A stretch of 64,000 bases of DNA from Methanoculleus marisnigri JR1 (GCF_000015825.1 NC_009051.1:2102695-2166694); one strand, 5' to 3'; shown: positions 38,600-48,345, counted from the first letter of the stretch. Numbers and translations are program-made. The notes: generated by a model from the letters alone, not told the origin.

Positions 38600-38998
38600 T
38601 CACTCTTTCTTCTGCTTCTCCCGGTAATCCTCTATCGCCGCGTGGAGCGCGTCCGCCGCGAGGTTCGAGCAGTGCATCTTTTTGGGCGGCAGCCCGTCGA
38701 GTTCGGTCGCGACGTCGTCACGGGTGAGCCTCATCGCCTCGTCGAGCGTCTTCCCCTTGGCGAGATCGGTCACCATGCTGCTCGTCGCGATCGCCGACCC
38801 GCACCCGAACGTCCGGAACCTGATATCCTCGATGACGTTGTCTTTGACCCGGATGAAGATCTCCATGATGTCGCCGCAGACGGGGTTACCGACCTTGCCG
38901 TAGCCGTCCGGGTTCTCGATCACCCCGACGTTGTGCGGGTTCATGAAGTGCTCCATCACCTTCTGGCTGTATCCGATCTGGTCTGCCAAATCCTTCAC
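38600..38998 (-). CDS. IscU/NifU-type Fe-S scaffold
   Basis: 132 residues, one IscU domain. The three cluster-ligand cysteines are Cys41 (NPVCGD), Cys66 (FGCGSA) and Cys110 (KMHCSN), with the conserved Asp43. The protein assembles 2Fe-2S or 4Fe-4S clusters before delivery to apo-proteins. No cysteine desulfurase is next to it, so sulfur supply must come from elsewhere, possibly involving the TusA-like proteins close by. It converges with cofD (9 bases between). Confidence 0.92.
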   Translation of the reverse strand: MKDLADQIGYSQKVMEHFMNPHNVGVIENPDGYGKVGNPVCGDIMEIFIRVKDNVIEDIRFRTFGCGSAIATSSMVTDLAKGKTLDEAMRLTRDDVATELDGLPPKKMHCSNLAADALHAAIEDYREKQKKE

Positions 38999-39106
38999 CT
39001 ACAGCGGTGTAATAGCCCGCAGGCGTTTAACTGTTTCTTCGACCCCTCCGGGGCGCCCGGGCGGCGGGGCCGTCGATCCGGGAGAGAAACCAGCACGGCC
39101 GGCCGG

Positions 39107-39364
39107 TCACGTCGCTTTTGCTGCCGGTGCCGCTCCCTTGCGAACGATGAGGGTCGTCACGCCGCTCGCGACGTGCTCTTCCTCGATCGTATGCCCGTTC
39201 TCATCGGCCCAGGACCTGACCGCCTCGACAAGATCGTGCCTGTCGGCCGTCACCTGCATGACCTGTCCCCTCTCGAGCACCGCCATCTCCCCCTGGATCA
39301 GAAGCATCGGCGACTGGCAGCTGCCGACACAATTTACCGTCTTATCCGCGTACATCCATCTCAC
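39107..39364 (-). CDS. TusA-like sulfur-carrier protein
   Basis: 85 residues. The expected CPxP site is changed to CVGSCQSPM, which keeps two cysteines but spaces them differently. The following LLIQGEMAVLERGQVMQVTA is the normal TusA helix and strand. It probably handles sulfur as a persulfide, but the altered site makes the exact function uncertain. It starts 1 base after the stop of the upstream TusA-like gene. Confidence 0.7.
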   Translation of the reverse strand: MRWMYADKTVNCVGSCQSPMLLIQGEMAVLERGQVMQVTADRHDLVEAVRSWADENGHTIEEEHVASGVTTLIVRKGAAPAAKAT

Positions 39365-39365
39365 C

Positions 39366-39554
39366 TCACTTCATCTTCCGGACGGAGAACCGCATGGCCC
39401 CGTCACCCTCGTGCCCCGCCCGGTTCGCCCGGAGCCGGATATCCTCCTCCGCGGCAGGGTCGGCCGGGAGCGCCTCTTTCGTCATCGCGATCGGCACGGG
39501 GCAGTAGAGCCCGATGCAGTCCGCGACCGCTGCAGGTTCTCTCTCCGGTTCCAC
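39366..39554 (-). CDS. TusA-like protein with two in-frame gaps
   Basis: About 62 residues from a GTG at 39554; other in-frame starts exist up to 39650. It contains a clear TusA site, DCIGLYCPVPIAMTKEAL, then DPAAEEDIRLRANRAGHE and GDGAMRFSVRKMK. Compared with the usual family layout about a dozen residues seem missing after TKEAL, and a few before GDGAM, removing a strand of the fold. It may be a damaged gene that kept its frame. Tightly coupled to the next sulfur-carrier gene. Confidence 0.55.
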   Translation of the reverse strand: MEPEREPAAVADCIGLYCPVPIAMTKEALPADPAAEEDIRLRANRAGHEGDGAMRFSVRKMK

Positions 39555-39790
39555 CGCCGTACCGTCCGTTGCGGGGCGCGCATGGGAACCCGGGTCCGTG
39601 ACCCGTCCGCGGCACACTCCCCGGGAGCACCCGATGCTGTCCCATCCCATATAAGCGTTCCTTCGAGGGTGTCGGCGGTAGAGAACGGCAACGGGTGGTT
39701 CCTGTGCCTCCGGGAGAAGATCAGAAAGATTATACACCATCTCCTGCCACCTACCATCATCGGAGAAGATTGATCATCCGGAGGATACCA

Positions 39791-40963
39791 ATGGGACTAT
39801 GGAATCGGCTCGGACGCAAGAAGGGGGAGGAAACGGACGCATCGGTCGATGCGGAGGAGGATGCCCGGGTAGCGGGACTCGCCGAATCGCTTGAGAGCGA
39901 AGATATCGTGATCAGGTGGAAGGCGGTTCGGGCGCTCGGCGAGATCGGCGAAGCAGCGATGCTCCCGCTGATAAAAGGGCTCGGCGATGAGGACTGGTGT
40001 GTCCGGCGGGAAGCGGCGGCCGCCCTCGGCCGGGTAGGGCCGGCGGCGATCCCGCACCTCATCGGAACGTTCGAGCACGCGGACGACGCCATGCGGCAGG
40101 ACGCCGTCCGGGCGCTCCGGTCGCTCGGGAGCCCGGCGGCGGATGCCCTGAAAGAGGCGGTGCACTACGGGGACGCGGCAGTCCGCCTCGGGGCGCTGAA
40201 TGCGCTCGAGGGCTTCCGGGCAGGGGACGCCTTCCTGGAGGCGCTCGCCGACGACGACCCCGGGGTACGGCGGTGCGCGATCGCCGGGGTGCAACGATCC
40301 CGTGACGAGCGCGGCATCGAGGGACTTGTCGCCCTCCTCCGCGACCCGGACGAGCAGGTTCGGGCGCTCGCCGCCGACGCGCTCGCCGACTTCGGCGAGA
40401 CTGCGGTCTCGTCCTGCATCGAAGCGCTCGGCGACGAGGACGAGGACTTCCGGCGGCGGAATGCAGCGGTTCTCGCCCGTATCGGCGTTCCCGCGGCCAG
40501 CTCCCTCTCAGCGGCTCTCGGGGACGAACGGCCGCCCGTCCGCCGGTGGGCCGCCCGGGTGCTCGGTGAGATCCGATCCGGCGAGGCGGTTGCGTCGCTC
40601 ATCGGAGCGCTTGCCGACCCCGACCGTGAGGCGAGGTGGCATGTCTGCGGTGCGCTCGCGGGTATCGGTACGCCGGCCGTCGGCCCGCTCGTCGAGGCTC
40701 TCGGGAACGGCGACGACGCCGCACGGCACCGGGCAATGGAGGCGCTCTGGCGGGTAGGAGAGGCGGCGGCACCGGCCCTGATCGAACTCACCGGTGCCGG
40801 CGATGCCGAAACACGGCGCAGGTCCGCCATCGTTCTCGGCGAGATCGCTGCTCCCGGCGCGTCCGAAGCGCTGCAGCCCCTTCTCCAGGACTCCGACAGG
40901 GACGTCCGGCGGGAGGCGTTCGAGGCGCTGGAGGCGATCAAGGCGCGGGGAGAACTCGCCTGA
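39791..40963 (+). CDS. HEAT-repeat protein (390 residues)
   Basis: From the ATG at 39791 (MGLWNRLGRKKGEETDASVD). After a basic N-terminus it has about eleven HEAT repeats of roughly 31 residues (IRWKAVRALGEIGEAAMLPL, VRREAAAALGRVGPAAIPHL and so on). The N-terminus GLWNRL-basic could touch membranes. This is the fifth HEAT protein in the window and the longest array. No enzymatic motif. The frame is open upstream without a better start. Confidence 0.82.
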   Translation: MGLWNRLGRKKGEETDASVDAEEDARVAGLAESLESEDIVIRWKAVRALGEIGEAAMLPLIKGLGDEDWCVRREAAAALGRVGPAAIPHLIGTFEHADDAMRQDAVRALRSLGSPAADALKEAVHYGDAAVRLGALNALEGFRAGDAFLEALADDDPGVRRCAIAGVQRSRDERGIEGLVALLRDPDEQVRALAADALADFGETAVSSCIEALGDEDEDFRRRNAAVLARIGVPAASSLSAALGDERPPVRRWAARVLGEIRSGEAVASLIGALADPDREARWHVCGALAGIGTPAVGPLVEALGNGDDAARHRAMEALWRVGEAAAPALIELTGAGDAETRRRSAIVLGEIAAPGASEALQPLLQDSDRDVRREAFEALEAIKARGELA

Positions 40964-41036
40964 CGGATGCGCTCCCCACTGCCCACGGCGGATCCGCGGG
41001 GGTTTTTCCGGGGTGCCGGCGAAGGTGACGGCAACC

Positions 41037-41068
41037 CCGGTTCGGGTCGGTCTTAAGGACTGAACCGG
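41037..41068. other. intergenic stem-loop
   Basis: CCGGTTC (41037-41043) pairs with GAACCGG (41062-41068), with a further GTC/GAC pair inside the loop. It lies between the HEAT gene and the hairpin-T-run at 41163-41184. Possible 3' UTR structure or small RNA. Confidence 0.4.
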
Positions 41069-41162
41069 CGTAGCCGCAGTCATTCAGGGGCATACGAACC
41101 ACCCGCGTTTTTCCGGGTAATTTCCGGTTTTCCGGCATTTCACCCACCTAATGTCAAAATGA

Positions 41163-41184
41163 GGGGAAATTTCCCCCCTTTTTT
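41163..41184 (+). terminator. hairpin plus T-run
   Basis: GGGGAAATTTCCCC followed by CC and six T. It is 200 bases beyond the HEAT gene stop and upstream of pdaD, so it ends either a long 3' UTR or a small transcript within 40964-41160. Confidence 0.5.
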
Positions 41185-41204
41185 GATTTGTGACTGTTAT
41201 AACC

Positions 41205-41217
41205 GAAAATATTAAAA
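41205..41217 (+). promoter_or_regulatory. TATA region of pdaD
   Basis: AAAATATTAAAAA lies 26-38 bases before the ATG at 41243, typical for a leaderless or short-leader archaeal gene. Confidence 0.55.
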
Positions 41218-41242
41218 AATTCAAGCGATAAGAAGATCTCTA

Positions 41243-41785
41243 ATGTTCGTTCCGACCAAGTGTTTCTTTACGAAAGGTGTAGGCATCCACAAAGACAAAC
41301 TGGCATCGTTTGAACTGGCTCTCAGGCAGGCGGGCATCGAGAAGTACAATCTGGTCTACGTCTCGAGTATCTTCCCCCCGAACTGCCAGCTGGTCTCGAG
41401 GGAGGACGGCCTGAAGGAACTCTCCCCGGGCAGCATCGTCTACGTTGTCATGGCCCGGAACGAGACCAACGAACCGAGCAGGCTCGCATCCGCCGCCATC
41501 GGGCACGCGATGCCCAAGGAGAGCAACGCCTACGGCTACCTCTCCGAGCACCACGCCTTCGGGGAGACGGAGGAGATCTCGGGCGAATACGCAGAAGACC
41601 TTGCGGCAACCATGCTCGCGACAACGCTCGGGATCGAGTTCGACCCCGACAAAGCATGGCAGGAGCGGGAACAGATCTACAAGGCGAGCGGCCGGATCAT
41701 AAACACGACCCACACCTGCCAGGCGGCCGAAGGGGTCATGGACGGCCGCTGGACGACGGTCATTGCCGCAGCGGTCTTCCTCTAA
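41243..41785 (+). CDS. pdaD: pyruvoyl-dependent arginine decarboxylase
   Basis: 180 residues, a usual length. It makes agmatine, the first step to archaeal polyamines. The proenzyme cleaves itself between Ser41 and Ser42 ([10 protein letters not shown]), converting Ser42 to the pyruvoyl cofactor. [19 protein letters not shown] and [18 protein letters not shown] are family segments. Agmatine is also needed for agmatidine in tRNA-Ile2. The gene stands alone with its own TATA box. Confidence 0.93.
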   Translation: MFVPTKCFFTKGVGIHKDKLASFELALRQAGIEKYNLVYVSSIFPPNCQLVSREDGLKELSPGSIVYVVMARNETNEPSRLASAAIGHAMPKESNAYGYLSEHHAFGETEEISGEYAEDLAATMLATTLGIEFDPDKAWQEREQIYKASGRIINTTHTCQAAEGVMDGRWTTVIAAAVFL

Positions 41786-41907
41786 GACCCGCATTTTTCA
41801 GGACAGCCGTTCCCTTTTTCCTGCGGCTGCCCCGACGAAATTTTCTCCGGGACTGGAGCGCAAAACAAAATACCTCCCGGGGCCCACACTGTATCCAGGT
41901 TTTTCAC

Positions 41908-43197
41908 ATGCGTCTACCAATACGAGCCGTAACCCCGGAAACGGAATCTGCCGAGATCGTCGGCTGGGTGCACGAGGTTCGCGATCTCGGAGGACTCTCG
42001 TTCTTCCTGATCCGCGACCGGACCGGCATCATCCAGGTGACCATCCCGAAGAAGAAAGTCCCGGCAGAGATCCTTGATACCGCCCGGAGCGTCTCGAGGG
42101 AATCCGTGGTCAGGGTCCGGGGCACAGTCAAAGCAATCGAGAAAGCGCCCGGCGGGCGCGAGATCGTCCCCGAAGAACTCGAGATCATCAGCACCGCAGA
42201 GAGCCCGCTCCCGCTCGACGTCGCCGAGAAGGTTTCCGCCGAGATGGACACCCGGCTCGACTCCCGGTTCCTGGACGCGAGAAAACCGCGTGTCCGCGCC
42301 ATCTTCTTCATCCGCTCGGCGGTGACCTGCGCCGCGACCGCGTTCCTCGCCTCCCGGGGCTGCATCAACATCGCCACCCCCAAGATCGTCGCGGCGGCGA
42401 CCGAGGGCGGCACCGAACTCTTCCCGATCGCCTACTTCGAGAAAGAGGCGTTCATGAACCAGAGCCCGCAGCTCTATAAACAGATGATGATGGCTGCCGG
42501 GTTCGAGGCGGTCTTCGAGATCGGCCCCATCTTCCGCGCCGAGGAGCACAACACCGTCCGGCACCTCAACGAGGCGACGAGCCTCGACGTCGAGGTCTCG
42601 TTTGCGGACCATAACGACGTCATGGAACTCCTCGAAGACCTGATCGTCCACGTTTACGACCATGTCGCGAAGGACTGCAGCGAACACCTCGCGGAACTCG
42701 AGATCGACCTCAAGGTTCCGTCAAAGCCGTTCCCGCGGATACCTTATGCAGAGGCGATCGAGATCGCGAACAAGACCATCGAAGAGAAACTCGCCTTCGG
42801 CGACGACCTCTCTCCGGCGGCCGAGCGCGCGATCGGGGATACCGTCGGGCAGCACTACTTCATCGTCGACTGGCCGACCGACATCAGGCCCTACTACGCG
42901 ATGCCGTATCCCGACCGGCCCGAGTTCTGCAAAGCGTTCGACCTGATGCATCCCCGGATGGAACTCTCCTCCGGCGCCCAGCGTATCCACGACCACGACC
43001 TCCTCGTGGAGCGGATCAGCGCAAAGGGCCTCTCTCCCGAGAGTTTCGAGTTCTACCTGAAACCGTTCCGCTACGGCATGCCCCCGCATGCCGGATGGGG
43101 GCTCGGCATCGAGCGGCTGGTGATGACGATGCTCGACCTGCCAAACATCCGCGAGGCGGTGCTCTTCCCGCGCGACCGGCACAGACTGATGCCATAA
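41908..43197 (+). CDS. aspS: aspartyl-tRNA synthetase, archaeal type
   Basis: 429 residues. An N-terminal OB-fold ([24 protein letters not shown]) binds the anticodon. The class II core has motif 2 around IFRAEEHNT and motif 3 in [12 protein letters not shown]. It lacks the GAD insertion of bacterial enzymes, so it is the short archaeal form, which in methanogens is often non-discriminating and also charges tRNA-Asn. Start chosen at 41908 because [10 protein letters not shown] sits at the usual domain edge; the frame runs open further up through pdaD. Confidence 0.93.
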   Translation: MRLPIRAVTPETESAEIVGWVHEVRDLGGLSFFLIRDRTGIIQVTIPKKKVPAEILDTARSVSRESVVRVRGTVKAIEKAPGGREIVPEELEIISTAESPLPLDVAEKVSAEMDTRLDSRFLDARKPRVRAIFFIRSAVTCAATAFLASRGCINIATPKIVAAATEGGTELFPIAYFEKEAFMNQSPQLYKQMMMAAGFEAVFEIGPIFRAEEHNTVRHLNEATSLDVEVSFADHNDVMELLEDLIVHVYDHVAKDCSEHLAELEIDLKVPSKPFPRIPYAEAIEIANKTIEEKLAFGDDLSPAAERAIGDTVGQHYFIVDWPTDIRPYYAMPYPDRPEFCKAFDLMHPRMELSSGAQRIHDHDLLVERISAKGLSPESFEFYLKPFRYGMPPHAGWGLGIERLVMTMLDLPNIREAVLFPRDRHRLMP

Positions 43198-43237
43198 CAT
43201 TAATTGCACCGGCGACCCACGGATCGATGTTGTTCCC

Positions 43238-44140
43238 ATGACCCTGACAAGCGTGCTCCTCCCGACCACCGTGGTCGGGAGCTACCCGGTGGTGAAAGGA
43301 TCGGGGCTTTTCGCCCGCATGGACCCGCTGAAACATGCGGTGGAGGTAGCGGTCGCCGACCAGATCGGCGCCGGGATCGACATCATCTCCGCCGGCCAGG
43401 TCCGGGGCGACATGATCCGGGCCTTCACCTCCCACCTCCCCGGGATCCGGGGGTCTTCGGTCGTCGGGAAGGTTCAGCCGGCCGCCCGGCCCATCACCCT
43501 CGCGGACACGAAATACGCCCTCTCCCGGCACCCGAAGGTGAAAGGTATCCTCACCGGCCCGAGCACGCTCGCGCACGGTCTCTCGATCGAGACGCCGTTC
43601 TACCGGAACAAAGACGAACTGGTTCTCGATATCGCGCAGGCGCTCGCGGTCGAGGCGAACTACCTCCAGGACGCCGGTGTTGCGCTCATCCAGGTAGACG
43701 AGCCCATCTTCTCGACGGGGGCGGCAAACCTCGCCGTCGGCCGCGAGGCGGTGAACGCAATCGCCGGCGTGCTCCGCACGCCCGTCTGCCTCCACGTCTG
43801 CGGAAACCTCGGGGACGTCATCGACGACGTCCTCAAGATAAACGTCGCAGTATTCGATTTTGAGTTCGCGAACAACCCCCAAAACCTCGAAGTGCTCTCG
43901 GAAAAAGACCTGCGCGGCCGAATGATCGGTTACGGCTGCGTGGACTCGGCCGATCCCGGTATCGAGAGCATCGAGACGATCAAAAAACGGATCGAGGCCG
44001 GCATCGACGTCTTCTCCCCCGAGACGATGCTCGTCGACCCCGACTGCGGTCTTCGGATGCAGTCGCACGACGCGGCGCTCGAAAAACTGAAGAATATGGT
44101 TGCCGCGGCGGGCGAGGTCAGGGCCGAGTATACCGGCTAG
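43238..44140 (+). CDS. MetE-type methionine synthase, catalytic domain only
   Basis: 300 residues, corresponding to the C-terminal half of cobalamin-independent methionine synthase. The opening TTVVGSYPV, the active-site DEPIF, and the zinc ligands in LHVCGN and PDCGL are present. Archaeal short MetE proteins of this kind lack the folate-binding half and take the methyl group from a corrinoid protein instead of methyl-folate. It follows aspS by 40 bases and may share its transcript. Confidence 0.88.
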   Translation: MTLTSVLLPTTVVGSYPVVKGSGLFARMDPLKHAVEVAVADQIGAGIDIISAGQVRGDMIRAFTSHLPGIRGSSVVGKVQPAARPITLADTKYALSRHPKVKGILTGPSTLAHGLSIETPFYRNKDELVLDIAQALAVEANYLQDAGVALIQVDEPIFSTGAANLAVGREAVNAIAGVLRTPVCLHVCGNLGDVIDDVLKINVAVFDFEFANNPQNLEVLSEKDLRGRMIGYGCVDSADPGIESIETIKKRIEAGIDVFSPETMLVDPDCGLRMQSHDAALEKLKNMVAAAGEVRAEYTG

Positions 44141-44180
44141 ACCGTTACAGTTTCACGTAAAAAATACGAAGGGGTCCGGC

Positions 44181-44765
44181 CTAGACCACCCTGCTCGTCG
44201 TCGAGAGCTCGAGCCCCACCGCCATGATGTTGTAGGGGATGACGCGCTGCGGCACATCGGCATCTTTGACTTTCTCGATGGCCAGCACCCGCTCGAACTC
44301 GTTGCCGTTGACCTCCTGCCTGAGAGAGAGGAAGATATCGGCTGCCCGCATGATCCGCGCCTCTTCGGAGGGGCTGTGGGCTCCCGTGTAGAGGAGGTAG
44401 ACGATGTTTGCTTCCCCCTCGATGATCGGGCGGGTGTCTTCGAGGACGAACTTTGCGGCCCTGTCGATCCCCCAGGCGGCGATCAGCGTGGAGAGAGAGT
44501 CCACGATGATCTTCTTGCCCTCCATCGCCGCCGCCATCGCCGCGGGATCCATGCCTCGTGCGTCGATCATATTCTCTCCCGGCGCGGTATCGAGCATCAG
44601 ATAAGATCCCGCCCCCTCTCCTTCCTTCCAGAATTGCTGTGCCAGGAGTTCAAGGCCGCTCAGCGGAGATCCGGAGATGACGATACGGGTGCCCGGAGAG
44701 AATCCTCCGTCAAGCGCAAGGTCCAGACCCGCGATTCCTGTCGAACGTTTGTTGGTGTCTGCCAC
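44181..44765 (-). CDS. RecA/KaiC-like protein with degenerate Walker A
   Basis: 194 residues from a GTG at 44765, chosen because GAGGT lies 6 bases upstream; a TTG at 44792 is possible. The fold opening TGIAGLDLALDGGFSPGTRIVISG matches KaiC/RadA-like ATPases, but the P-loop reads GSPLSGLE with neither Lys nor Thr. The Walker B strand (KKIIVDSLSTLI) remains. ATP binding is thus doubtful and a regulatory role is likely. It is one of a group of such proteins in methanogens. It converges with the MetE-like gene. Confidence 0.75.
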   Translation of the reverse strand: MADTNKRSTGIAGLDLALDGGFSPGTRIVISGSPLSGLELLAQQFWKEGEGAGSYLMLDTAPGENMIDARGMDPAAMAAAMEGKKIIVDSLSTLIAAWGIDRAAKFVLEDTRPIIEGEANIVYLLYTGAHSPSEEARIMRAADIFLSLRQEVNGNEFERVLAIEKVKDADVPQRVIPYNIMAVGLELSTTSRVV

Positions 44766-44843
44766 GTCTGTACCTCGGATATTTGTCCTCAAGCAGGATC
44801 TTTGCTGCTCTATCCTAATAACTGCTCTGTCGTATGCGCTTCG

Positions 44844-46385
44844 TCACGCGCCGCCGGCACCGCAGTACTCCTCCCGGAGCCGCTTGCGCAGAAGTTTCCA
44901 CCCGTTCACCCGGGGTATCTCGCCGGCGATAATGATCCGGCGGGGAACCTTGTAGCCCGCGAGACGTTCGCGGGCGAAGGCGACGATCTCGTCGGGCGAG
45001 ATGCTGTCGCCGGCGGGAACCACCACGGCCACCGGAACCTCGCCCCGGTGCTCGTCGGTGCACCCGAAGACCGCCGCGTCGCGGACGCCCGGGTGCTGGA
45101 CGAGGACGTCCTCGACCTCGGTCGGGTAGACCTTCCAGCCCGACATCACGATCATGTCCTTTTTGCGGTCGGTGATGTAGAGCATCCCGTCCGCGTCCAG
45201 GTGGCCGACGTCGCCGGTCAGGAACCAGCCGTCGGGGAGGAAGACGGCGGCGGTCTCTTCGGGCATCTGCCAGTAGCCGAGCGCCACCCCCGGCCCGCGG
45301 AGGGCGATCTCGCCGTCCTCACCGGGGCCGAGTTCCTGCGCGGGGTCGCCGGCATCGACGATCTTCACCTCCGAGAACCCGACCGGGGTGCCGACGCTCC
45401 GGAACTCGTCGGCGGTCGCGTAGTGCTCGGGGCGGATGGCGGTCCCGGTTCCGACGACGACCGTCTCGGAGAGGCCGTAGGCATTGACGACAGGAATACC
45501 GAACCGCTCGTGGAAGGGTTTCCAGACGCCGGGCGTCAGGGGGCCGCCGCCGCTGATCATCGCCCGGGCGGTGGCGAGCGCCGTCTCGGTCCCCGGCGGG
45601 GTCTGGATGAGGGAGTGGATCACCGGCGGCATCCCGGCGACGATCGTGGCCCGGTACTCGCGGGCGAGGTCGAGGTAGCGGTCGAGCTCGAACCGCTCCA
45701 TGACGACGTAGGTTCCGCCGGCCCGGAGCGCCGCGATCCCCCAGCTGAGGCCGACGTGCCCCATGGGGTAGATCCCGAGGTAGACGTCCGTATCGGTGAT
45801 CCGGAGAACGTCCCGCTCGGCGTCCATCGCGGCGATCCAGTTCCCGTGCGTGAGCATGGCGCCCTTCGGTTTTCCCGTGGTGCCGGAGGTATACTGGATC
45901 TGGCAGAGATCGTCAAACCGGCAGTGGACGGCACGGCAGTCCGCCGGGGCCCGGAGGAGGTCCGCCCACGGCGTTGCGCCCGCGGCCTCCCCGCCGACGG
46001 CGACGACGTGCCGGAGCGACGGCGCCTGATCGCGGATGCGGTCGACAAGCGTCGCACCCTCCGCGTCGGTGATGACGGCGACGGCCCCCGCATCGCGGAC
46101 CGCGTAGAGAACCTCGCTCTCGCGGTAGACCCGGTTCGTCGGAACGGCGACGGCGCCGATGCGCCAGAGGGCGAAGTAACTGACGAGGTATTCCGTCGAA
46201 CTGTCGAGGTAGATGCAGACGCGGTCCCCGCGCCCGACCCCGAGGTCGAGGAGGCCGCGCCCGACCCGGCAGACCCGGTCGAGGAGGTCGGCGCGAGTGT
46301 AGGACTCCCCGGTCGAGGGGACGATGAGAGCGGTCTTTTCGGGGTTACAGGCGTTGGCGTCGAGAAACGTGGTGCAGTTCGGCAT
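44844..46385 (-). CDS. AMP-forming acyl-CoA synthetase/ligase
   Basis: 513 residues from the ATG at 46385 (MPNCTTFLDANACNPEKTAL). The AMP-binding signature YTSGTTGKPKG, NAYGLSET, the WFLTGDVGHLD motif and the C-terminal Lys loop NGWKLLRKRLREE mark the ANL superfamily. It activates a carboxylic acid as acyl-AMP and then a CoA thioester; a medium- or long-chain fatty acid is the default guess. The frame runs 68 codons further upstream but lacks a family match there. Confidence 0.9.
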   Translation of the reverse strand: MPNCTTFLDANACNPEKTALIVPSTGESYTRADLLDRVCRVGRGLLDLGVGRGDRVCIYLDSSTEYLVSYFALWRIGAVAVPTNRVYRESEVLYAVRDAGAVAVITDAEGATLVDRIRDQAPSLRHVVAVGGEAAGATPWADLLRAPADCRAVHCRFDDLCQIQYTSGTTGKPKGAMLTHGNWIAAMDAERDVLRITDTDVYLGIYPMGHVGLSWGIAALRAGGTYVVMERFELDRYLDLAREYRATIVAGMPPVIHSLIQTPPGTETALATARAMISGGGPLTPGVWKPFHERFGIPVVNAYGLSETVVVGTGTAIRPEHYATADEFRSVGTPVGFSEVKIVDAGDPAQELGPGEDGEIALRGPGVALGYWQMPEETAAVFLPDGWFLTGDVGHLDADGMLYITDRKKDMIVMSGWKVYPTEVEDVLVQHPGVRDAAVFGCTDEHRGEVPVAVVVPAGDSISPDEIVAFARERLAGYKVPRRIIIAGEIPRVNGWKLLRKRLREEYCGAGGA

Positions 46386-46723
46386 GGGCAGGCTCCGGGC
46401 GGCAGGTATGCGCTTTGATGTATATGCTTGTTCATGGGGCGGTAAATAGGTTGCCCCCGGGGATGTGATGCGCCGATTCTCAGGGGTGACGGCGGATAGA
46501 GATACACCGCCCGCAGATGCAAGGTGCGACCGGCCCAAGGGCAGGAGTTTGAGCCCGCAGATGCGAAATGTGGCAAACAGAGTAATCAAAACGGGAAAAT
46601 ATCCTCATGGCGATACCACCCCGGAATCCGTGTCCGGGACACAATCGAGACTTCTCTGGAGAGGGTCACAACAAAGCCCGGACAAAAACAAAAGCAAATT
46701 ACCAAAGAGGCAGATCGAGATAT
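46386..46723. other. divergent promoter region
   Basis: 338 bases between the AMP ligase and GNAT genes. It contains a short direct repeat (GCCCGCAGATGC, near 46509 and 46553). No gene of its own is supported. Confidence 0.4.
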
Positions 46724-47182
46724 ATGCAGAGCGACACGCTGCTCGTCCGGGAAGCCGCCGAAAACGACCTCGCCGCCGTCCTCTCCCTCTATACGCACCT
46801 GCACGACGCCGATGAGAAGGCCGACGGCCGTGCGCTGGAGCGAGCCTGGCGGGAGATCCTCGCCGACCCCCGGACCCGTCTCTTCCTCCTCGAATACGAA
46901 GGCGTGCCGGTCTCGTCTTGCGTCCTGCACATCCTCCAAAACCTCACCCGGGGCGCACGGCCCTACGGGCTCATCGAGAACGTCGTAACCCGGCGGGAGT
47001 TCAGGAACCGGGGGTTCGGCACGGCCCTCCTTGACCATGCGCTGGGTCATGCCTGGCGGCAGAACTGCTACAAGGTGATGCTCCTGACCGGCAGGAGCGA
47101 ACAAAACGTCTTCCGGCTCTACGAGAAGGCGGGGTTCGTCCGGGGCGCCAAGGAAGGGCTCATCGCGTATCCGCCGCAATGA
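46724..47182 (+). CDS. GNAT-family N-acetyltransferase
   Basis: 152 residues from the ATG at 46724 (MQSDTLLVREAAENDLAAVL). Acetyl-CoA is bound by the Q/RxxGxG/A-type loop RNRGFGTAL, after the strand PYGLIENVVTRREF. The C-terminal VFRLYEKAGFVRG is the classical end of the fold. Substrate unknown; small amines or protein N-termini are options. Confidence 0.85.
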   Translation: MQSDTLLVREAAENDLAAVLSLYTHLHDADEKADGRALERAWREILADPRTRLFLLEYEGVPVSSCVLHILQNLTRGARPYGLIENVVTRREFRNRGFGTALLDHALGHAWRQNCYKVMLLTGRSEQNVFRLYEKAGFVRGAKEGLIAYPPQ

Positions 47183-47304
47183 CCCCGGGCTATAGCCGGG
47201 AACGCCGGTATCGTCCGGAGTATTTCGTCGTTTCCGGTTACCATAGAGATGATTGCCGGATACGGTTCGACAGGCGTATTACGTGCGATGTGTGAGAATA
47301 ACAT

Positions 47305-48195
47305 ATGGGATCCTCTCCTGCAGAACATCCTTACGACCCCCGCTCTCCGTCGACGGCACGGCGGGAAGTGACCGTCTTTCTGGTGCTTGCGTTTGCCCTG
47401 AGCAGTATCGGCTGGTTCTTTACGACCCGGAGCACTGCGGCGGAGGCGCTCCTCCTCTCCACCGTCTTCACGATGTGGTGCCCGGGTATCGCCGCCGTCG
47501 TAACGCGGCTCTACTACCAGCGGAACCTGGGGGGATTCGGGTTCCGGGTGGGAAAGACCCGGTGGCAGATGGTCGCGATCTTCCTCCCTATCCTCGTCGG
47601 CCTCCTGATATTCGGGCCGGTCTGGGCGACCGGGATCGGGCCGTTTAACCCTGAGAGTGCTGCAACGGTCTTCAGCATCGGATTCATCCCGGTCTTTCTC
47701 GTCTCGATCATCTTCAGCCTCTTTGCCGCCGCGGGAGAGGAGATCGGGTGGCGCGGCCTCCTCGTCCCGGAGATGGCGAAGTTCATGGGGTTTACGAAGC
47801 TCGCTCTCCTCTCCAGCGCCATCTGGGCCGTGTGGCACTTCCCCCTGATCATCTTCTCCGACTACCACGGGGCGGGCCCGCTCTGGTACTCGCTCGCGGT
47901 CTTCGTCCCGTCGGTCATGGGCGCGGGGTTCATCCTTGCCTGGCTCCGTCTCCGGTCGGGGAGCGTCGTTGCGGCCGTTCTCTTCCACGGGTTCTGGAAC
48001 TACTTCATTCAGCAGTTCTACCCGCTCCTCACGATGGAGACCCCGGAATCGGTGATGATCACCGGAGAGTTCGGGTGGGCGGCCGCGGCGGTCTACATCC
48101 TCCTTGCTCTGGTCTGCTGGCACTTCCGGGGAACTGTCGAGTTGGAGAGGCCGGGATCGCCCTCCACGCCCGGCGGGGAACCGTTGCAGTCATGA
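47305..48195 (+). CDS. CPBP-family intramembrane metalloprotease
   Basis: 296 residues with about eight membrane helices. The active-site set of CPBP (CAAX/bacteriocin-processing) proteases is complete: EEIGWR (Glu145, Glu146, Arg150), WAVWHFP (His178) and HGFWNYF with the last His and Asn. The soluble N-terminus (SSPAEHPYDPRSPST) is short. Substrate unknown; some relatives process exported peptides, others give immunity. No peptide gene is adjacent. Confidence 0.85.
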   Translation: MGSSPAEHPYDPRSPSTARREVTVFLVLAFALSSIGWFFTTRSTAAEALLLSTVFTMWCPGIAAVVTRLYYQRNLGGFGFRVGKTRWQMVAIFLPILVGLLIFGPVWATGIGPFNPESAATVFSIGFIPVFLVSIIFSLFAAAGEEIGWRGLLVPEMAKFMGFTKLALLSSAIWAVWHFPLIIFSDYHGAGPLWYSLAVFVPSVMGAGFILAWLRLRSGSVVAAVLFHGFWNYFIQQFYPLLTMETPESVMITGEFGWAAAAVYILLALVCWHFRGTVELERPGSPSTPGGEPLQS

Positions 48196-48345
48196 CGGGG
48201 GAGACGCCGGAAAGAAACGCAATGGTCAAATTCCGCCGGAGAGCGTGTATTACTGAGAAATATCATTTTCCCGAATCTTTGAGCCGGACGGTGGCCGGCG
48301 GTGAGGGCGGGGGAGGAAAGGCCCTCCGTTCACAATACTCCATAT

